Source: Pseudomonas sp. CHM02 (GTDB lineage: Bacteria; Pseudomonadota; Gammaproteobacteria; Pseudomonadales; Pseudomonadaceae). From it: DNA of 64,000 bases. The translations under genes were made by a program, and so were the position numbers. The notes beneath the pieces were generated by a model that saw only the letters and a list, made by a program, of their open reading frames with translations, was not told the DNA's origin and did not search any database. This document shows, piece by piece, positions 28,924 through 37,091 of this stretch (within the stretch, counting starts at the first letter, position 1; every line of letters begins with the position of its first letter). The stretch spans positions 62,001 to 126,000 of the forward strand of contig NZ_JFCA01000013.1 in assembly GCF_000612585.1 (NCBI RefSeq), given 5' to 3'.

Positions 28924-30234
28924 CTATTTCGGGTAGCCGGCGCGTTTCATCTCGCGCTCGGTGCTGGACTGCGCTTGCAGCAAGGCCTGGTCAACCGACA
29001 TGCCGCCGGTCAGCGCGGCCGAGAACAGCTTGCCGACCGAAGTACCAATGGCCTGGAACTCAGGGATGGTCACGTACTGGATGCCCACGTACGGCACCGG
29101 TTTGGCCGAAGGGTGCGCGGGGTCGGCGTGCTTCATCATCTCCAGTGTTACCTGGGCAAATGGCGCGGCCTTCAGGTACGCCTCGTTGTAGGTGGACTGG
29201 CGCGTGCCAGGCGGTACGTTGGTGACGCCCTCCTTGTCGGCGACCAGTTGGATATAAGCCTTGGACGTCGCCCAGCTGATAAAGGCCTTGGCGGCGTCCT
29301 TGTGCTTGGAGGTGGCCGGGATCGCCAGGGACCAGGCGTAGAGCCACGAGGAACCTTTATCGGTGACTTCCGTGGGCGCGGCGGCAAACCCTACGCTGTC
29401 GGCGACCTTGCTCTGGCTTTTATCGGTGGTGAAGGAACCGGCCACGCTGGCATCGACCCAGATCGCGCATTTTCCGCTGTTGAACAGCGCCAGGGTTTCA
29501 TTGAAGCCGTTGCTGGACACGCCCGGCGGGCCGTATTGCTTGAGGGTGTTGACGTAGAAGTTGGCGGCCGCTGTCCATTCGGGGCTGGTCAGCTCGGGCT
29601 TCCACTGTTCGTCGAACCAGCGCGCACCAAAGGCGTTGGCCATGGTGCTCAGCAAGGCAATGTTCTCGTCCCAGCCGGCCTTGCCACGCAGGCACATGCC
29701 GTATTGGTCCTTGTCCTTGACCGTGAGCTTGGACGCGAACTCGCCGAGCTGGGTCCAGGTGGGGTGCGCCGGCATGCTCAGACCTGCCTGCTTGAACAGG
29801 TCGGTGCGGTAGTAGGTGACGGTGCTTTCGCCGTAGAACGGCAGCGCATACAGGGTATCGTTGACCGACAGGCCCTGGCGTACCGAGGGGAAGATATCGT
29901 CAGCGTCGTAATCGGCCGGCAGCTGGGTCAGGGGTTCCAGCCAGTGCTTGGCGCCCCAGAGTGGGGTTTCGTAGGTGCCGATGGTGAGCACGTCGAACTG
30001 GCCGCCCTGGGTGGCGATATCGGTGGTGAGGCGCTGGCGCAGCACGTTTTCTTCCAGCACCACCCAGTTGAGCTTGATGTCCGGATGCTGTTCTTCGAAC
30101 ACCTTGGACAGGCGCTGCATGCGGATCATGTCGCTGTTGTTGACCGTGGCAATGGTGACGGTGTCGGCGGCATGGCTGGGCATGGCCAACGCCAGGCCGG
30201 AAAGCAGGAACAACGCTTGCGGGAGCTTGAACAT
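28924..30234 (-). CDS. Mannitol/sorbitol ABC transporter substrate-binding protein (MtlE/SmoE-like)
   Basis: 436 residues from the ATG at 30234 (AGGTGG upstream), with a signal peptide ending MPSHA (about residue 23). The mature protein begins DTVTIATVNNSDMIRMQRLS and contains FDVLTIGTYETPLWG and LPFYGESTVTYYRTDLFKQ, typical of the polyol-binding family. In Pseudomonas this gene normally heads mtlEFGK with two permeases and an ATPase. Here only the polyol dehydrogenase follows, so no cognate channel is encoded nearby. It may work with a distant permease or be a relic. Confidence 0.88.
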   Translation of the reverse strand: MFKLPQALFLLSGLALAMPSHAADTVTIATVNNSDMIRMQRLSKVFEEQHPDIKLNWVVLEENVLRQRLTTDIATQGGQFDVLTIGTYETPLWGAKHWLEPLTQLPADYDADDIFPSVRQGLSVNDTLYALPFYGESTVTYYRTDLFKQAGLSMPAHPTWTQLGEFASKLTVKDKDQYGMCLRGKAGWDENIALLSTMANAFGARWFDEQWKPELTSPEWTAAANFYVNTLKQYGPPGVSSNGFNETLALFNSGKCAIWVDASVAGSFTTDKSQSKVADSVGFAAAPTEVTDKGSSWLYAWSLAIPATSKHKDAAKAFISWATSKAYIQLVADKEGVTNVPPGTRQSTYNEAYLKAAPFAQVTLEMMKHADPAHPSAKPVPYVGIQYVTIPEFQAIGTSVGKLFSAALTGGMSVDQALLQAQSSTEREMKRAGYPK

Positions 30235-30319
30235 AGCGGTTTCCACCTGTTGTTTTTGTTGTTGAGCGTCGATTACAGCAGCTTGGCCAGGCCCTCACAA
30301 ACGCGTGGCGGATGCGCGA

Positions 30320-30363
30320 CTGATACTTTTTTAACGGGCGCCTGAACGTTAAAAAAGTATCAG
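30320..30363. promoter_or_regulatory. Perfect 17-base palindrome between the polyol genes and mtlR
   Basis: CTGATACTTTTTTAACG (30320-30336) and its exact complement (30347-30363) are separated by 10 bases. It lies 86 bases before the binding-protein ATG and 82 bases before the AraC regulator ATG, midway between the divergent genes. The AT-rich arms suit a regulator site, for example MtlR; a hairpin at both 5' ends is the other reading. Confidence 0.55.
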
Positions 30364-30444
30364 TGCCGGGCGAAACCGGGAGTAGCGTGGCCATTGCCAA
30401 CCCGCGTATTTTGAGACGACCCTGCCAATAAAAGAGGCATCACC

Positions 30445-31383
30445 ATGCCCATCAGCCGCGCCAAGCTGTTCGAACACCGCCCCGCCGAACTCGAAGTGAT
30501 CCTGCCCGAACCGGATCATTGCTTTCGCTGGTTCGAACATGACTATCCCTATGACCTGGCGCGCTGGAACCACCATCCCGAATTCGAAATCCACCTGATC
30601 CGCCAGGGCAGCGGCAAGCTGGTGGCCGGCGACTACATCGGCGCTTTCAGCGCCGGGCATGTAGCGCTGATCGGCCCCGACCTGCCCCATGACTGGATCG
30701 GCGAACTGGCCCCCGGTGAATACCTGACCGGCCGCGACGTGGTGCTGCAATTCGACGGCGCCGCCCTCCTCGCCCTGCGCAAGACCCTGCCGGAGCTCGG
30801 AGACCTGTCGGCGTTGTTCGAACAGGCTCGCCGTGGCCTGGAGTTCATTGGCGAGACGGCTGTGAAAGCAGCGCATCTGATGGAGGCCATCGGCAATGCC
30901 CATGGCCTGCAACGGTTGATCCTGTTCCTGCAACTGCTCGACACCCTGAAAAATGCGCCAGCACCGCAGGTCAAGGCCCTGGCCAGCGCCTGCTACGCGC
31001 CGACCCTGGATGCGCGCAGCGCCGAACGTATCAACAAGGCGTTCGACTATTTGATGCGCGAGCTGACGGGCGATGTGCGCCTGTCGGTGATCGCCCAACA
31101 GCTGGAAATGAGCGAACCGGGCTTCTCGCGCTTCTTCAAGCGCAACACCGGCCACGGCTTTATCGACCTGATGCGCAAGTTTCGCGTGCAGCGCGCCTGC
31201 CGGCTGTTGCTGCAAAGTGATATGTCGGTGGCGGACATCTGCTTTGAGGTGGGCTACGCCAACCTGTCCAATTTCAACCGACACTTCCGGATCGAAATGA
31301 ACCAGACGCCGAGTGACTATCGACGGGAAACCGCCATGCACCTGTTCCAACGCATTGAAAAAATGACACCCAGTCAATTCTGA
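30445..31383 (+). CDS. mtlR: AraC-family regulator, MtlR type
   Basis: 312 residues. The N-terminal cupin-like sensor begins EHRPAELEVILPEPDHCFRW split, with HHPEFEIHLIRQGSGKLVAGDY typical of polyol activators. The C-terminal AraC domain has two HTHs (LSVIAQQLEMSEPGFSRFFK and MSVADICFEVGYANLSNFNRHF split). In P. fluorescens MtlR activates the mannitol/sorbitol/arabitol genes. It is divergent from the truncated polyol locus here. AAGAGG lies before the ATG. Confidence 0.88.
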   Translation: MPISRAKLFEHRPAELEVILPEPDHCFRWFEHDYPYDLARWNHHPEFEIHLIRQGSGKLVAGDYIGAFSAGHVALIGPDLPHDWIGELAPGEYLTGRDVVLQFDGAALLALRKTLPELGDLSALFEQARRGLEFIGETAVKAAHLMEAIGNAHGLQRLILFLQLLDTLKNAPAPQVKALASACYAPTLDARSAERINKAFDYLMRELTGDVRLSVIAQQLEMSEPGFSRFFKRNTGHGFIDLMRKFRVQRACRLLLQSDMSVADICFEVGYANLSNFNRHFRIEMNQTPSDYRRETAMHLFQRIEKMTPSQF

Positions 31384-31450
31384 CCAAAAGGTCGACTAAT
31401 CCCGTTTTTTTCAAGGCTGATCAATCGATTGAGCAAAGTTGGTACAGCCT

Positions 31451-31466
31451 GTGCAAACGTTTGCGG
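31451..31466. promoter_or_regulatory. PurR/LacI-type operator palindrome upstream of nucleoside uptake genes
   Basis: The perfect 12-base palindrome GCAAACGTTTGC (31453-31464) is the core of the E. coli PurR consensus ACGCAAACGTTTGCGT. It lies 74 bases before the Tsx-like porin gene, in a 154-base gap. The downstream genes handle purine nucleosides, so control by a LacI-family purine or ribose regulator is likely. No such regulator gene is in the window. Confidence 0.6.
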
Positions 31467-31537
31467 AACGAACTTGGCCACCAGGTTCACCTCTACCCGA
31501 GAATCGGGTCCAAACCGCGTACGAATAGGGATTTTCA

Positions 31538-32485
31538 ATGCATCACACCTCACGGCACCCTGCTTCCCTTGGTGTTTCCCTGCTACTGGCCGCCGTTACG
31601 GGAGTACTCAGCCCGCCCATTTTGGCGCAGGAAAAACCCGTCGATGACTCAGCACAGGGCGAAACGCTCAGCCCTGAAGCCAGCCCGGCAAAAAAAGGCG
31701 CGTACCTGTCGGACTGGTTCAACCAGGACTTGACGTTGATCGGCAGCAAAGACATCAGCTTCGGCCCCAAACCGCAGGATGACGTCTACCTGGAATACGA
31801 GTACTTCGGCCGCAAGGGGCCGTTCGAGTTGTACGGCTATATCGACGTGCCGAAGATCCTCACCATCGGTAACAGTAATGACAAAGGCGTGTGGGACCAT
31901 GGCTCGCCGGTGTTCATGGAGCATGAGCCGCGTATTTCCATCGATTACCTGGCGGGCCGCAGCCTGGCCATCGGGCCTTTCAAGGAATGGTACGTAGCGT
32001 TCGACTGGATCTACGACCACGGCAGCAACAAGGAAAACCGCGCCAATACCCTGTACAGCGGCCTCGGCACGGACATCGACACCCACTCGCGGGTCAACCT
32101 GTCGGCCAACTTCTACGGGCGTTACCAGTGGGAAAACTATGGCGCCAGCAATGAATACTCCTGGGACGGCTACCGCGCGCAGATGAAGTACATCGTGCCC
32201 ATCGGCAAGTTCGACAACGGTGCTTCACTGACCTATATCGGCTTCACCAACTACGATTTCGGTTCGGACCTGCACAAGGACAACCCGGCGCGCACCGCCA
32301 ACTCCGTGGTCGCCACCAACGTGCTGTTGTATTCGTTTACCCACCTGCGTTTCACCCTGGTCGGCCGTTACTTCCATAACGGCGGCAACTGGGAAGACGG
32401 CAGCGAGTTGAATTTCGGCGAAGGCAACTTCCGCGCCCGCTCTGATGGCTGGGGTTACTACGCCGGCGTGGGCTATCAATTCTAA
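31538..32485 (+). CDS. Tsx-like outer-membrane nucleoside channel
   Basis: 315 residues. A signal peptide (LGVSLLLAAVTGVLSPPILA) ends near residue 30; the mature part is a 12-strand-type barrel rich in alternating aromatic residues and ends in YYAGVGYQF, with the C-terminal Phe of outer-membrane barrels. DWFNQDLTLIGSKDISFGP split and YLEYEYFGRKGPFELYGYID resemble the Tsx family. It should let nucleosides cross the outer membrane. The next gene, 14 bases on, encodes a periplasmic nucleoside protein. Confidence 0.88.
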   Translation: MHHTSRHPASLGVSLLLAAVTGVLSPPILAQEKPVDDSAQGETLSPEASPAKKGAYLSDWFNQDLTLIGSKDISFGPKPQDDVYLEYEYFGRKGPFELYGYIDVPKILTIGNSNDKGVWDHGSPVFMEHEPRISIDYLAGRSLAIGPFKEWYVAFDWIYDHGSNKENRANTLYSGLGTDIDTHSRVNLSANFYGRYQWENYGASNEYSWDGYRAQMKYIVPIGKFDNGASLTYIGFTNYDFGSDLHKDNPARTANSVVATNVLLYSFTHLRFTLVGRYFHNGGNWEDGSELNFGEGNFRARSDGWGYYAGVGYQF

Positions 32486-32499
32486 TCAAGGAGCTTCAG

Positions 32500-33528
32500 A
32501 TGAAAGCGTTCAAACGTCTCTCAATGGCCGTCGGCCTGGCCCTGCTGCCCCACGTGGTGCTGGCGGATGCGCCTGCGCCGATCAAACCCAAGGTGATGCT
32601 GATCACCATGTTCGCCCCCGAGGCGCAGACCTGGATCGATCGCCTGCAACTCAAGCAGGAAGTGCGCGTGCCGGGGCTGTCCGCCGAATACCCGGTGATC
32701 CGCTGCAACACCCAGGACGTGTGCCTGCTGGTGACCGGCATGGGCCAGACCAATGCCGCCGCGTCAACGCTGGCATTGGCACTGTCGCCCAAGTTCGACC
32801 TGCGCCAGAGTTACTTCCTGATCGCTGGAATCGCCGGCATCAGCCCCAAGCACGGCACCATCGGCACCACCGCCTGGGCGCATTACCTGGTGGAGTTCGG
32901 TACTCAGTGGGAGCTGGATTCACGGGATGCCCCCAAGGATTGGCCGACCGGCTACATAGGCATCAACACCAAGGGCCCCAACGAAAAACCGCCGCTGGAC
33001 TACAAGACCGAAGTGTTTGAACTCAACCCCAAGTTGCAGGCCAAGGCCTTCGCCTTGTCGCAGAAAGTCGAGCTCACCGAAAGCAAGGAATCCAGCGCCT
33101 GGCGCAAACACTACCCTGCGGCCCCGGCCAACCTGCCGCCGCAAGTCACCCGTTGCGACACCCTGGCGGGCAACACCTGGTTCTCGGGCACACGCCTGAG
33201 CGAACGCGCCGAAGTCTGGACCAAGCTGCTGACCGACAACAAAGGCGAGTACTGCACGACCCAGCAGGAAGACAATTCCACCTATGAAGCCCTGCTGCGC
33301 GCCAGCCGCGAAGGCCTGGTGGATATCCAGCGCCTGGCGGTGGTGCGTGCAGGCTCGGACTTCGACCGCCCGTACCCTGGCTACAGCGAAGTGGACAACC
33401 TGCTGAAGTACGCCGATCAAGGCGGCTTTGTGCCGGCGCTGGAGAACCTGTACCGCACGGGTAACCCGCTGGTACAGGCAATCCTGAAGAACTGGTCCGC
33501 ATGGGAAAAAGGCGTTCCAGAAGCCTGA
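32500..33528 (+). CDS. Periplasmic purine nucleoside permease-family protein (NUP)
   Basis: 342 residues with a signal peptide (LSMAVGLALLPHVVLA). It matches the NUP family first described in Candida: VMLITMFAPEAQTWIDRL, LVTGMGQTNAAASTLAL, FLIAGIAGISPKHGTIGT. Despite the name it has no membrane helices beyond the signal. The fold resembles nucleoside phosphorylases and hydrolases, so it may bind or cleave purine nucleosides in the periplasm. It is co-transcribed with the Tsx-like channel. Confidence 0.88.
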   Translation: MKAFKRLSMAVGLALLPHVVLADAPAPIKPKVMLITMFAPEAQTWIDRLQLKQEVRVPGLSAEYPVIRCNTQDVCLLVTGMGQTNAAASTLALALSPKFDLRQSYFLIAGIAGISPKHGTIGTTAWAHYLVEFGTQWELDSRDAPKDWPTGYIGINTKGPNEKPPLDYKTEVFELNPKLQAKAFALSQKVELTESKESSAWRKHYPAAPANLPPQVTRCDTLAGNTWFSGTRLSERAEVWTKLLTDNKGEYCTTQQEDNSTYEALLRASREGLVDIQRLAVVRAGSDFDRPYPGYSEVDNLLKYADQGGFVPALENLYRTGNPLVQAILKNWSAWEKGVPEA

Positions 33529-33547
33529 TGATTCTGTAGGAGCCGTG

Positions 33548-34507
33548 TCAGGGCAGGAAGATGATTTTGTCGGCGCTGCCCCGGTTCACTTCTTCGAAAC
33601 ACTGCACTCCGTCGGCCAGCGCCACTTCACGCAGGCCGGTGGGGAGCGGCAGCAAGCCTTCATCAAAGAAGCGACCGAACTGCTCCAGCATCACCGCGCA
33701 TTGCTCGCAGTTGTAGAGCAACGAATTGATCCCCACCACCGAACCACCCTTGCGGTACAAGGCCAGGGCCGGCAGTTGCACATGGCCGTCCACCGGTGCC
33801 GCGATGATCGCGATACGACCGAACGGCGCGAGGCCTGCCACGGCGGCCGGCAGCCAGAAACCGGTGGTGTCGAAGATCACATCGGCGCCGCCCGTGAACA
33901 CGGCATTCACCTGCGAACCCAGCTCTTCCGGCTTGCCCAGGGCAATCGCCTCGAAGCCCTGCCCTTGCAAGGCTTCAACCTGCTCCGGTCGACGCACGGC
34001 GGCCAGCACCTGGGCGCCGCGGACTTTCGCCAAAGCCAATGCCGCACTGCCCACGGCACCATTGGCGCCAATCACCAGCAACCGCGTGCCTTTCCCCACA
34101 CCGCTGCGCTCCAGCGCGTCCCAGGCGGTGGTGTACGGCACACCGAGGCTGGCGGCCTGGACGAAACTCAGGTGGGTGGGTTTATGCGCCACACCTTTGG
34201 CCGACACGATGAGGTACTGGGCATGGGAACCGTCGGCAAAGAACCCCAGGTCGCGGCCGGTCCCCCAGACTTCCTGGCCCACCAGTTCCTGCGGTCCCTC
34301 CACGACCACACCGGCAAAGTCGCGACCGGGAATGCGCGGCAACGTGGTGTAGGGGAAGCGGCCCAGCACGTTCTTGACATCGCTGGGGTTGAGGCCCGCG
34401 GCCTTGATCTGTACCAGTACTTCACCCGGGGCCGGCACCGGGGTGGCGACGTCGACAAAGGTGAGGGCGGCAAGATCGCCGGTGGCAGTGAATTGCAGTG
34501 CTTTCAT
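33548..34507 (-). CDS. Medium-chain quinone oxidoreductase / zinc-type alcohol dehydrogenase family
   Basis: 319 residues from the ATG at 34507; a TTG six bases upstream is in frame. MDR fold with GroES-like N-terminus (AAGLNPSDVKNVLG, RIPGRDFAGVV) and an NADPH site (LLVIGANGAVGSAALALAK). It lacks the structural-zinc cysteines, fitting quinone or enal reductases. It follows a small XapX-type gene and an AraC regulator gene on the same strand, suggesting a unit controlled by the latter. Confidence 0.85.
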   Translation of the reverse strand: MKALQFTATGDLAALTFVDVATPVPAPGEVLVQIKAAGLNPSDVKNVLGRFPYTTLPRIPGRDFAGVVVEGPQELVGQEVWGTGRDLGFFADGSHAQYLIVSAKGVAHKPTHLSFVQAASLGVPYTTAWDALERSGVGKGTRLLVIGANGAVGSAALALAKVRGAQVLAAVRRPEQVEALQGQGFEAIALGKPEELGSQVNAVFTGGADVIFDTTGFWLPAAVAGLAPFGRIAIIAAPVDGHVQLPALALYRKGGSVVGINSLLYNCEQCAVMLEQFGRFFDEGLLPLPTGLREVALADGVQCFEEVNRGSADKIIFLP

Positions 34508-34535
34508 GGCCAATATCCATCGAAGAAAAAGGGGA

Positions 34536-34709
34536 TCAAGACAACCAGGTGCCCACCAACTGCCGGCCCATGGGCCAGAGCTTTTCGCCCAGCAGCATGC
34601 CCATCAGGCCGATCAAGGCGATGGCTGGCGGCGCGGGCGAGCGGAAATCCAGGGCGCCGTAGAGCACGCCGACAAACAGGCCGATGGCGAGAGAAATCAG
34701 GTAGTTCAT
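34536..34709 (-). CDS. XapX-domain small membrane protein (DUF1427)
   Basis: 57 residues, starting MNYLISLAIGLFVGVLYG and ending in GRQLVGTWLS. It has two short hydrophobic helices split by DFRSPAPPA, and the second part reads IALIGLMGMLLGEKLWPMG, the XapX pattern. Function is unknown. It lies 28 bases upstream of the quinone oxidoreductase gene and probably shares its transcript. Confidence 0.8.
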   Translation of the reverse strand: MNYLISLAIGLFVGVLYGALDFRSPAPPAIALIGLMGMLLGEKLWPMGRQLVGTWLS

Positions 34710-34800
34710 GGGGGGTGAGCGCCGTGTGGGTGGTTGCGCTCAGTGTAGAGAGGCGGATCCTGAAGCATCGGCCAAGTGCTTCAGGATTTCGGCCAAACCC

Positions 34801-35565
34801 TCAACCCACGTAGTGCGAAGGCGCCACACCGAGTTCGCGGCGGAACATGTCGCTGAAACTGCTGGGCGAGTAGCCGAGGGAACGGGCGATGCCGCTGACG
34901 GACTGGCCCTGGATCAACTCCGCCACCGCCGTGGCCAGTTGCACCTGGCGGCGCCATTCGGCAAAGCCCATGCCCAGGTGGTTCTGGAACAGCCGCGCCA
35001 GGGTGCGCACGCTGGCGCCGGCAGTTTCGGCATGGTGTTCGAAAGGAATCTCCAGGGACGGCGCGGCCATGACCGCCTGGCAGGCATTGATCAGGCGGCG
35101 GTCCGCCTCCACCGGCATGGCGATGCGGATCTGCGAGCGGCGTGCCCGTTGCAACTCCATCAGGGCCAGGCTGACCAGTGCGTCGTAGTACGCCGCGTCA
35201 CCGTGGTCGCCTTCGTCCACCAGCGTGACGATCAGCTCCCGCAGCAACCCACCGACTTCGATCACCTGCACCTGGCTGTCCAGCGTCGCCGCCAACGCCG
35301 GGCGCAGGTAGATATTGCGCATCTGCAGATCCGACACCACGCGAATACCGTGTTCCACCCCAGGCGGCAGCCAGACGGCACGCTGCGGCGGTACCACCAG
35401 GGCTTCACGCGGGGTCTCGACCCACATCACGCCGCTCATGGCGTAGAGCAACTGGCCCCAGTCGTGGCTGTGGGGTTCTACGTACAGCCCACGCGGATAC
35501 GTGCGCGCCAGAGGCTGCACGGGAACGGCGTGATCACTGAGGTCGGGAGGCGCGGCCTGGGCCAT
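34801..35565 (-). CDS. AraC-family regulator with cupin N-terminus
   Basis: 254 residues. The N-terminal cupin contains PHSHDWGQLLYAMSGVM and VPPQRAVWLPPGVEHGI, found in regulators of efflux and detoxification genes. The AraC DNA-binding domain occupies residues about 155-254 (VRTLARLFQNHLGMGFAEWRRQ split, SVSGIARSLGYSPSSFSDMF). It lies upstream of the XapX and quinone reductase genes and probably controls them. The inducer is unknown. Confidence 0.9.
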   Translation of the reverse strand: MAQAAPPDLSDHAVPVQPLARTYPRGLYVEPHSHDWGQLLYAMSGVMWVETPREALVVPPQRAVWLPPGVEHGIRVVSDLQMRNIYLRPALAATLDSQVQVIEVGGLLRELIVTLVDEGDHGDAAYYDALVSLALMELQRARRSQIRIAMPVEADRRLINACQAVMAAPSLEIPFEHHAETAGASVRTLARLFQNHLGMGFAEWRRQVQLATAVAELIQGQSVSGIARSLGYSPSSFSDMFRRELGVAPSHYVG

Positions 35566-35680
35566 GGGAGCACATCAATCAGGGGTGAGCCGCCATGGTA
35601 ATGACCACCGCTCGACAATCCGAGTGAATTTTTACCGCCGTGGGTGATCACTTGCTTATACCGGGAGGGTCAATGGACCA

Positions 35681-35923
35681 ATGAATAACGCAAAACTGTT
35701 TGTGATCGACTACACCCTGCATGGCGAACCCAAGTCGTTCATCATTCGCCTGGAAAAACTGGATGCCCCTGAAGCGTGGCATTGGGCGAGTTGTGACGCG
35801 GGCGTGGGCCGCATCGGCCGCTTTGCCCGCGAGCAAGTGAAGAAGACCAGCCAGCAACAGGCCGAAAAATTCGGCATTACCAACGTGCAATGGCGCCGCT
35901 CGGATGCGCGCGCCCAGGCTTGA
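35681..35923 (+). CDS. Conserved small protein, possibly DUF6555
   Basis: 80 residues with no signal or membrane segment. It starts MNNAKLFVIDYTLHGEPKSF and contains AWHWASCDAGVGRIGRF and ITNVQWRRSD. I recall a Pseudomonas family of unknown function with this pattern (DUF6555), but the label is tentative. It lies 14 bases before another small gene, forming a two-gene unit. Confidence 0.7.
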   Translation: MNNAKLFVIDYTLHGEPKSFIIRLEKLDAPEAWHWASCDAGVGRIGRFAREQVKKTSQQQAEKFGITNVQWRRSDARAQA

Positions 35924-35937
35924 TCAGGGAGAGAACC

Positions 35938-36210
35938 ATGGATTTACCGGTACGGGTCAATGGCAAGGCGCGCATTGACTACACCCAGGACACTCTATTC
36001 GGGCCAATGGCCAAACATGTCGAATGCCAGGTGAGCTTGCAGCAACAGCCTGGCTGGACAGTGCTGAAAGTGTTCCAGCCTTTGCCGGATGACCTGCACG
36101 CGGCACACACCGTGGTGTTTGCGCTGGAGGGGCGGCGCACCAGCGCCATCGTGAAGGACCGTCAGCGTTTGTCAGACCATAGCCTGCGGCTTGAACTGGA
36201 AACTCAGTAG
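35938..36210 (+). CDS. Hypothetical small protein
   Basis: 90 residues from the ATG at 35938 (GGGAGAG upstream). It is not recognised. It is soluble, with alternating hydrophobic positions suggesting a beta-rich fold (ARIDYTQDTLFGPMAKHVEC, then WTVLKVFQPLP). It is spaced like a co-transcribed partner of the preceding 80-residue gene. Confidence 0.6.
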   Translation: MDLPVRVNGKARIDYTQDTLFGPMAKHVECQVSLQQQPGWTVLKVFQPLPDDLHAAHTVVFALEGRRTSAIVKDRQRLSDHSLRLELETQ

Positions 36211-36230
36211 CCCACAGAACACCGATACCT

Positions 36231-36361
36231 TTGGGAGCTGGCTTGCCTGCGAAGGCGGCCTGAGTGGTTAGATCTGTAGGAGCTGGCTTGCCGGCGATGC
36301 GGGCACCTAGGTACATCAGGCACACCCAGGCGATGCCATCGCAGGCAAGCCAGCTCCTACA
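36231..36361. repeat. REP cluster (three units)
   Basis: A single unit (GGGAGCTGGCTTGCCTGCG, about 36233-36251) precedes an inverted pair, TGTAGGAGCTGGCTTGCC at about 36275 and its complement ending at 36361. It lies between the plus-strand small genes and the minus-strand metallothionein gene. Confidence 0.88.
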
Positions 36362-36374
36362 TTTTTGACCGCAT

Positions 36375-36545
36375 TCAGCCCTTGGCTGACTTCGCGCATT
36401 CGCAGCCGGTGGCCGCCGCACACGGCTCGCCATGGGCATGGTGCTCGGCACAGCCCTGGCAGCAATAGCCCTTGCCGTCCTTCATGACTGCGTCAACGCC
36501 CAGCACACACTTGCAGTGTGGGCAGGCACAGGTTTTATCTGGCAT
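36375..36545 (-). CDS. Bacterial metallothionein (BmtA/SmtA family)
   Basis: 56 residues with ten cysteines: C6, C8, C11, C13 (TCACPHCKC), C28, C29, C32 (YCCQGC), C42, C48 and C50, plus His10, 35, 36 and 38. This is the family pattern of bacterial Zn/Cd metallothioneins, including those studied from Pseudomonas, with metal-binding histidines near HHAHGEPC. It buffers zinc and sequesters cadmium in the cytoplasm. It has a Ser/Lys C-terminal tail (AKSAKG) after the last cysteine. Confidence 0.93.
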   Translation of the reverse strand: MPDKTCACPHCKCVLGVDAVMKDGKGYCCQGCAEHHAHGEPCAAATGCECAKSAKG

Positions 36546-36634
36546 GGTCAGACTCCTTCTTCATGGTCGTCCCGGTGCGGCGGGCGCCGGCACCTAAAGC
36601 AGTGACTGCGGCCCGCCGGCGATGGTTCAAACCA

Positions 36635-37087
36635 TCAGTCGGTGCGGGTATTGCTGCGGTACATGAACACCAGCGCCAACGCCAGGCACGCCATCGCCAC
36701 GATCCGGCTGCTCGACAGTTCAATCGCCGGGTTGCCCAGCCAGCCGAAGTTGTCGATCAGCATGCCCATGCCCAATTGGCCGACGATCACCGCAACCGTG
36801 GCGACGGCCGTGCCGACCACCGGCACCGCACCGACCATCACCATCATGTACACCACCCCGAACAATGCGCCGGTGAGCTGCCATTTCGGCACGTCCAGCA
36901 GGCTCACTGCCTGGGCGGGCTCAAAGAACAGGATCATCAGCGCGGTGACAATCGCGCCCACCACAAAGGTCACCAGGCTACCGCGCAACACACCCACCGC
37001 CTGGCCCAGACGGCCATTGATGGCGGCCTGCACACTCAACACCGCACCTGCGGCAACCACGACTACCAGTAACAGAATCAGATTCAT
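36635..37087 (-). CDS. DMT-superfamily YdcZ-type membrane protein (second of a pair)
   Basis: 150 residues from the ATG at 37087, five hydrophobic helices. QAAINGRLGQAVGVLRGSLV, then WQLTGALFGVVYMMVMVGAVP and GQLGMGMLIDNFGW are the DUF606/YdcZ half-transporter pattern. It starts four bases after the upstream paralogue and the two probably act as a heterodimer. Substrate unknown. Confidence 0.88.
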   Translation of the reverse strand: MNLILLLVVVVAAGAVLSVQAAINGRLGQAVGVLRGSLVTFVVGAIVTALMILFFEPAQAVSLLDVPKWQLTGALFGVVYMMVMVGAVPVVGTAVATVAVIVGQLGMGMLIDNFGWLGNPAIELSSSRIVAMACLALALVFMYRSNTRTD

Positions 37088-37091
37088 CGCC

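Noticed and set aside
33534..33549. TGTAGGAGCCGTGTCAGGGC after the NUP gene as a REP element
   Set aside because: Only a half arm is present and no complementary arm follows; probably a decayed REP, too weak to list as a feature.
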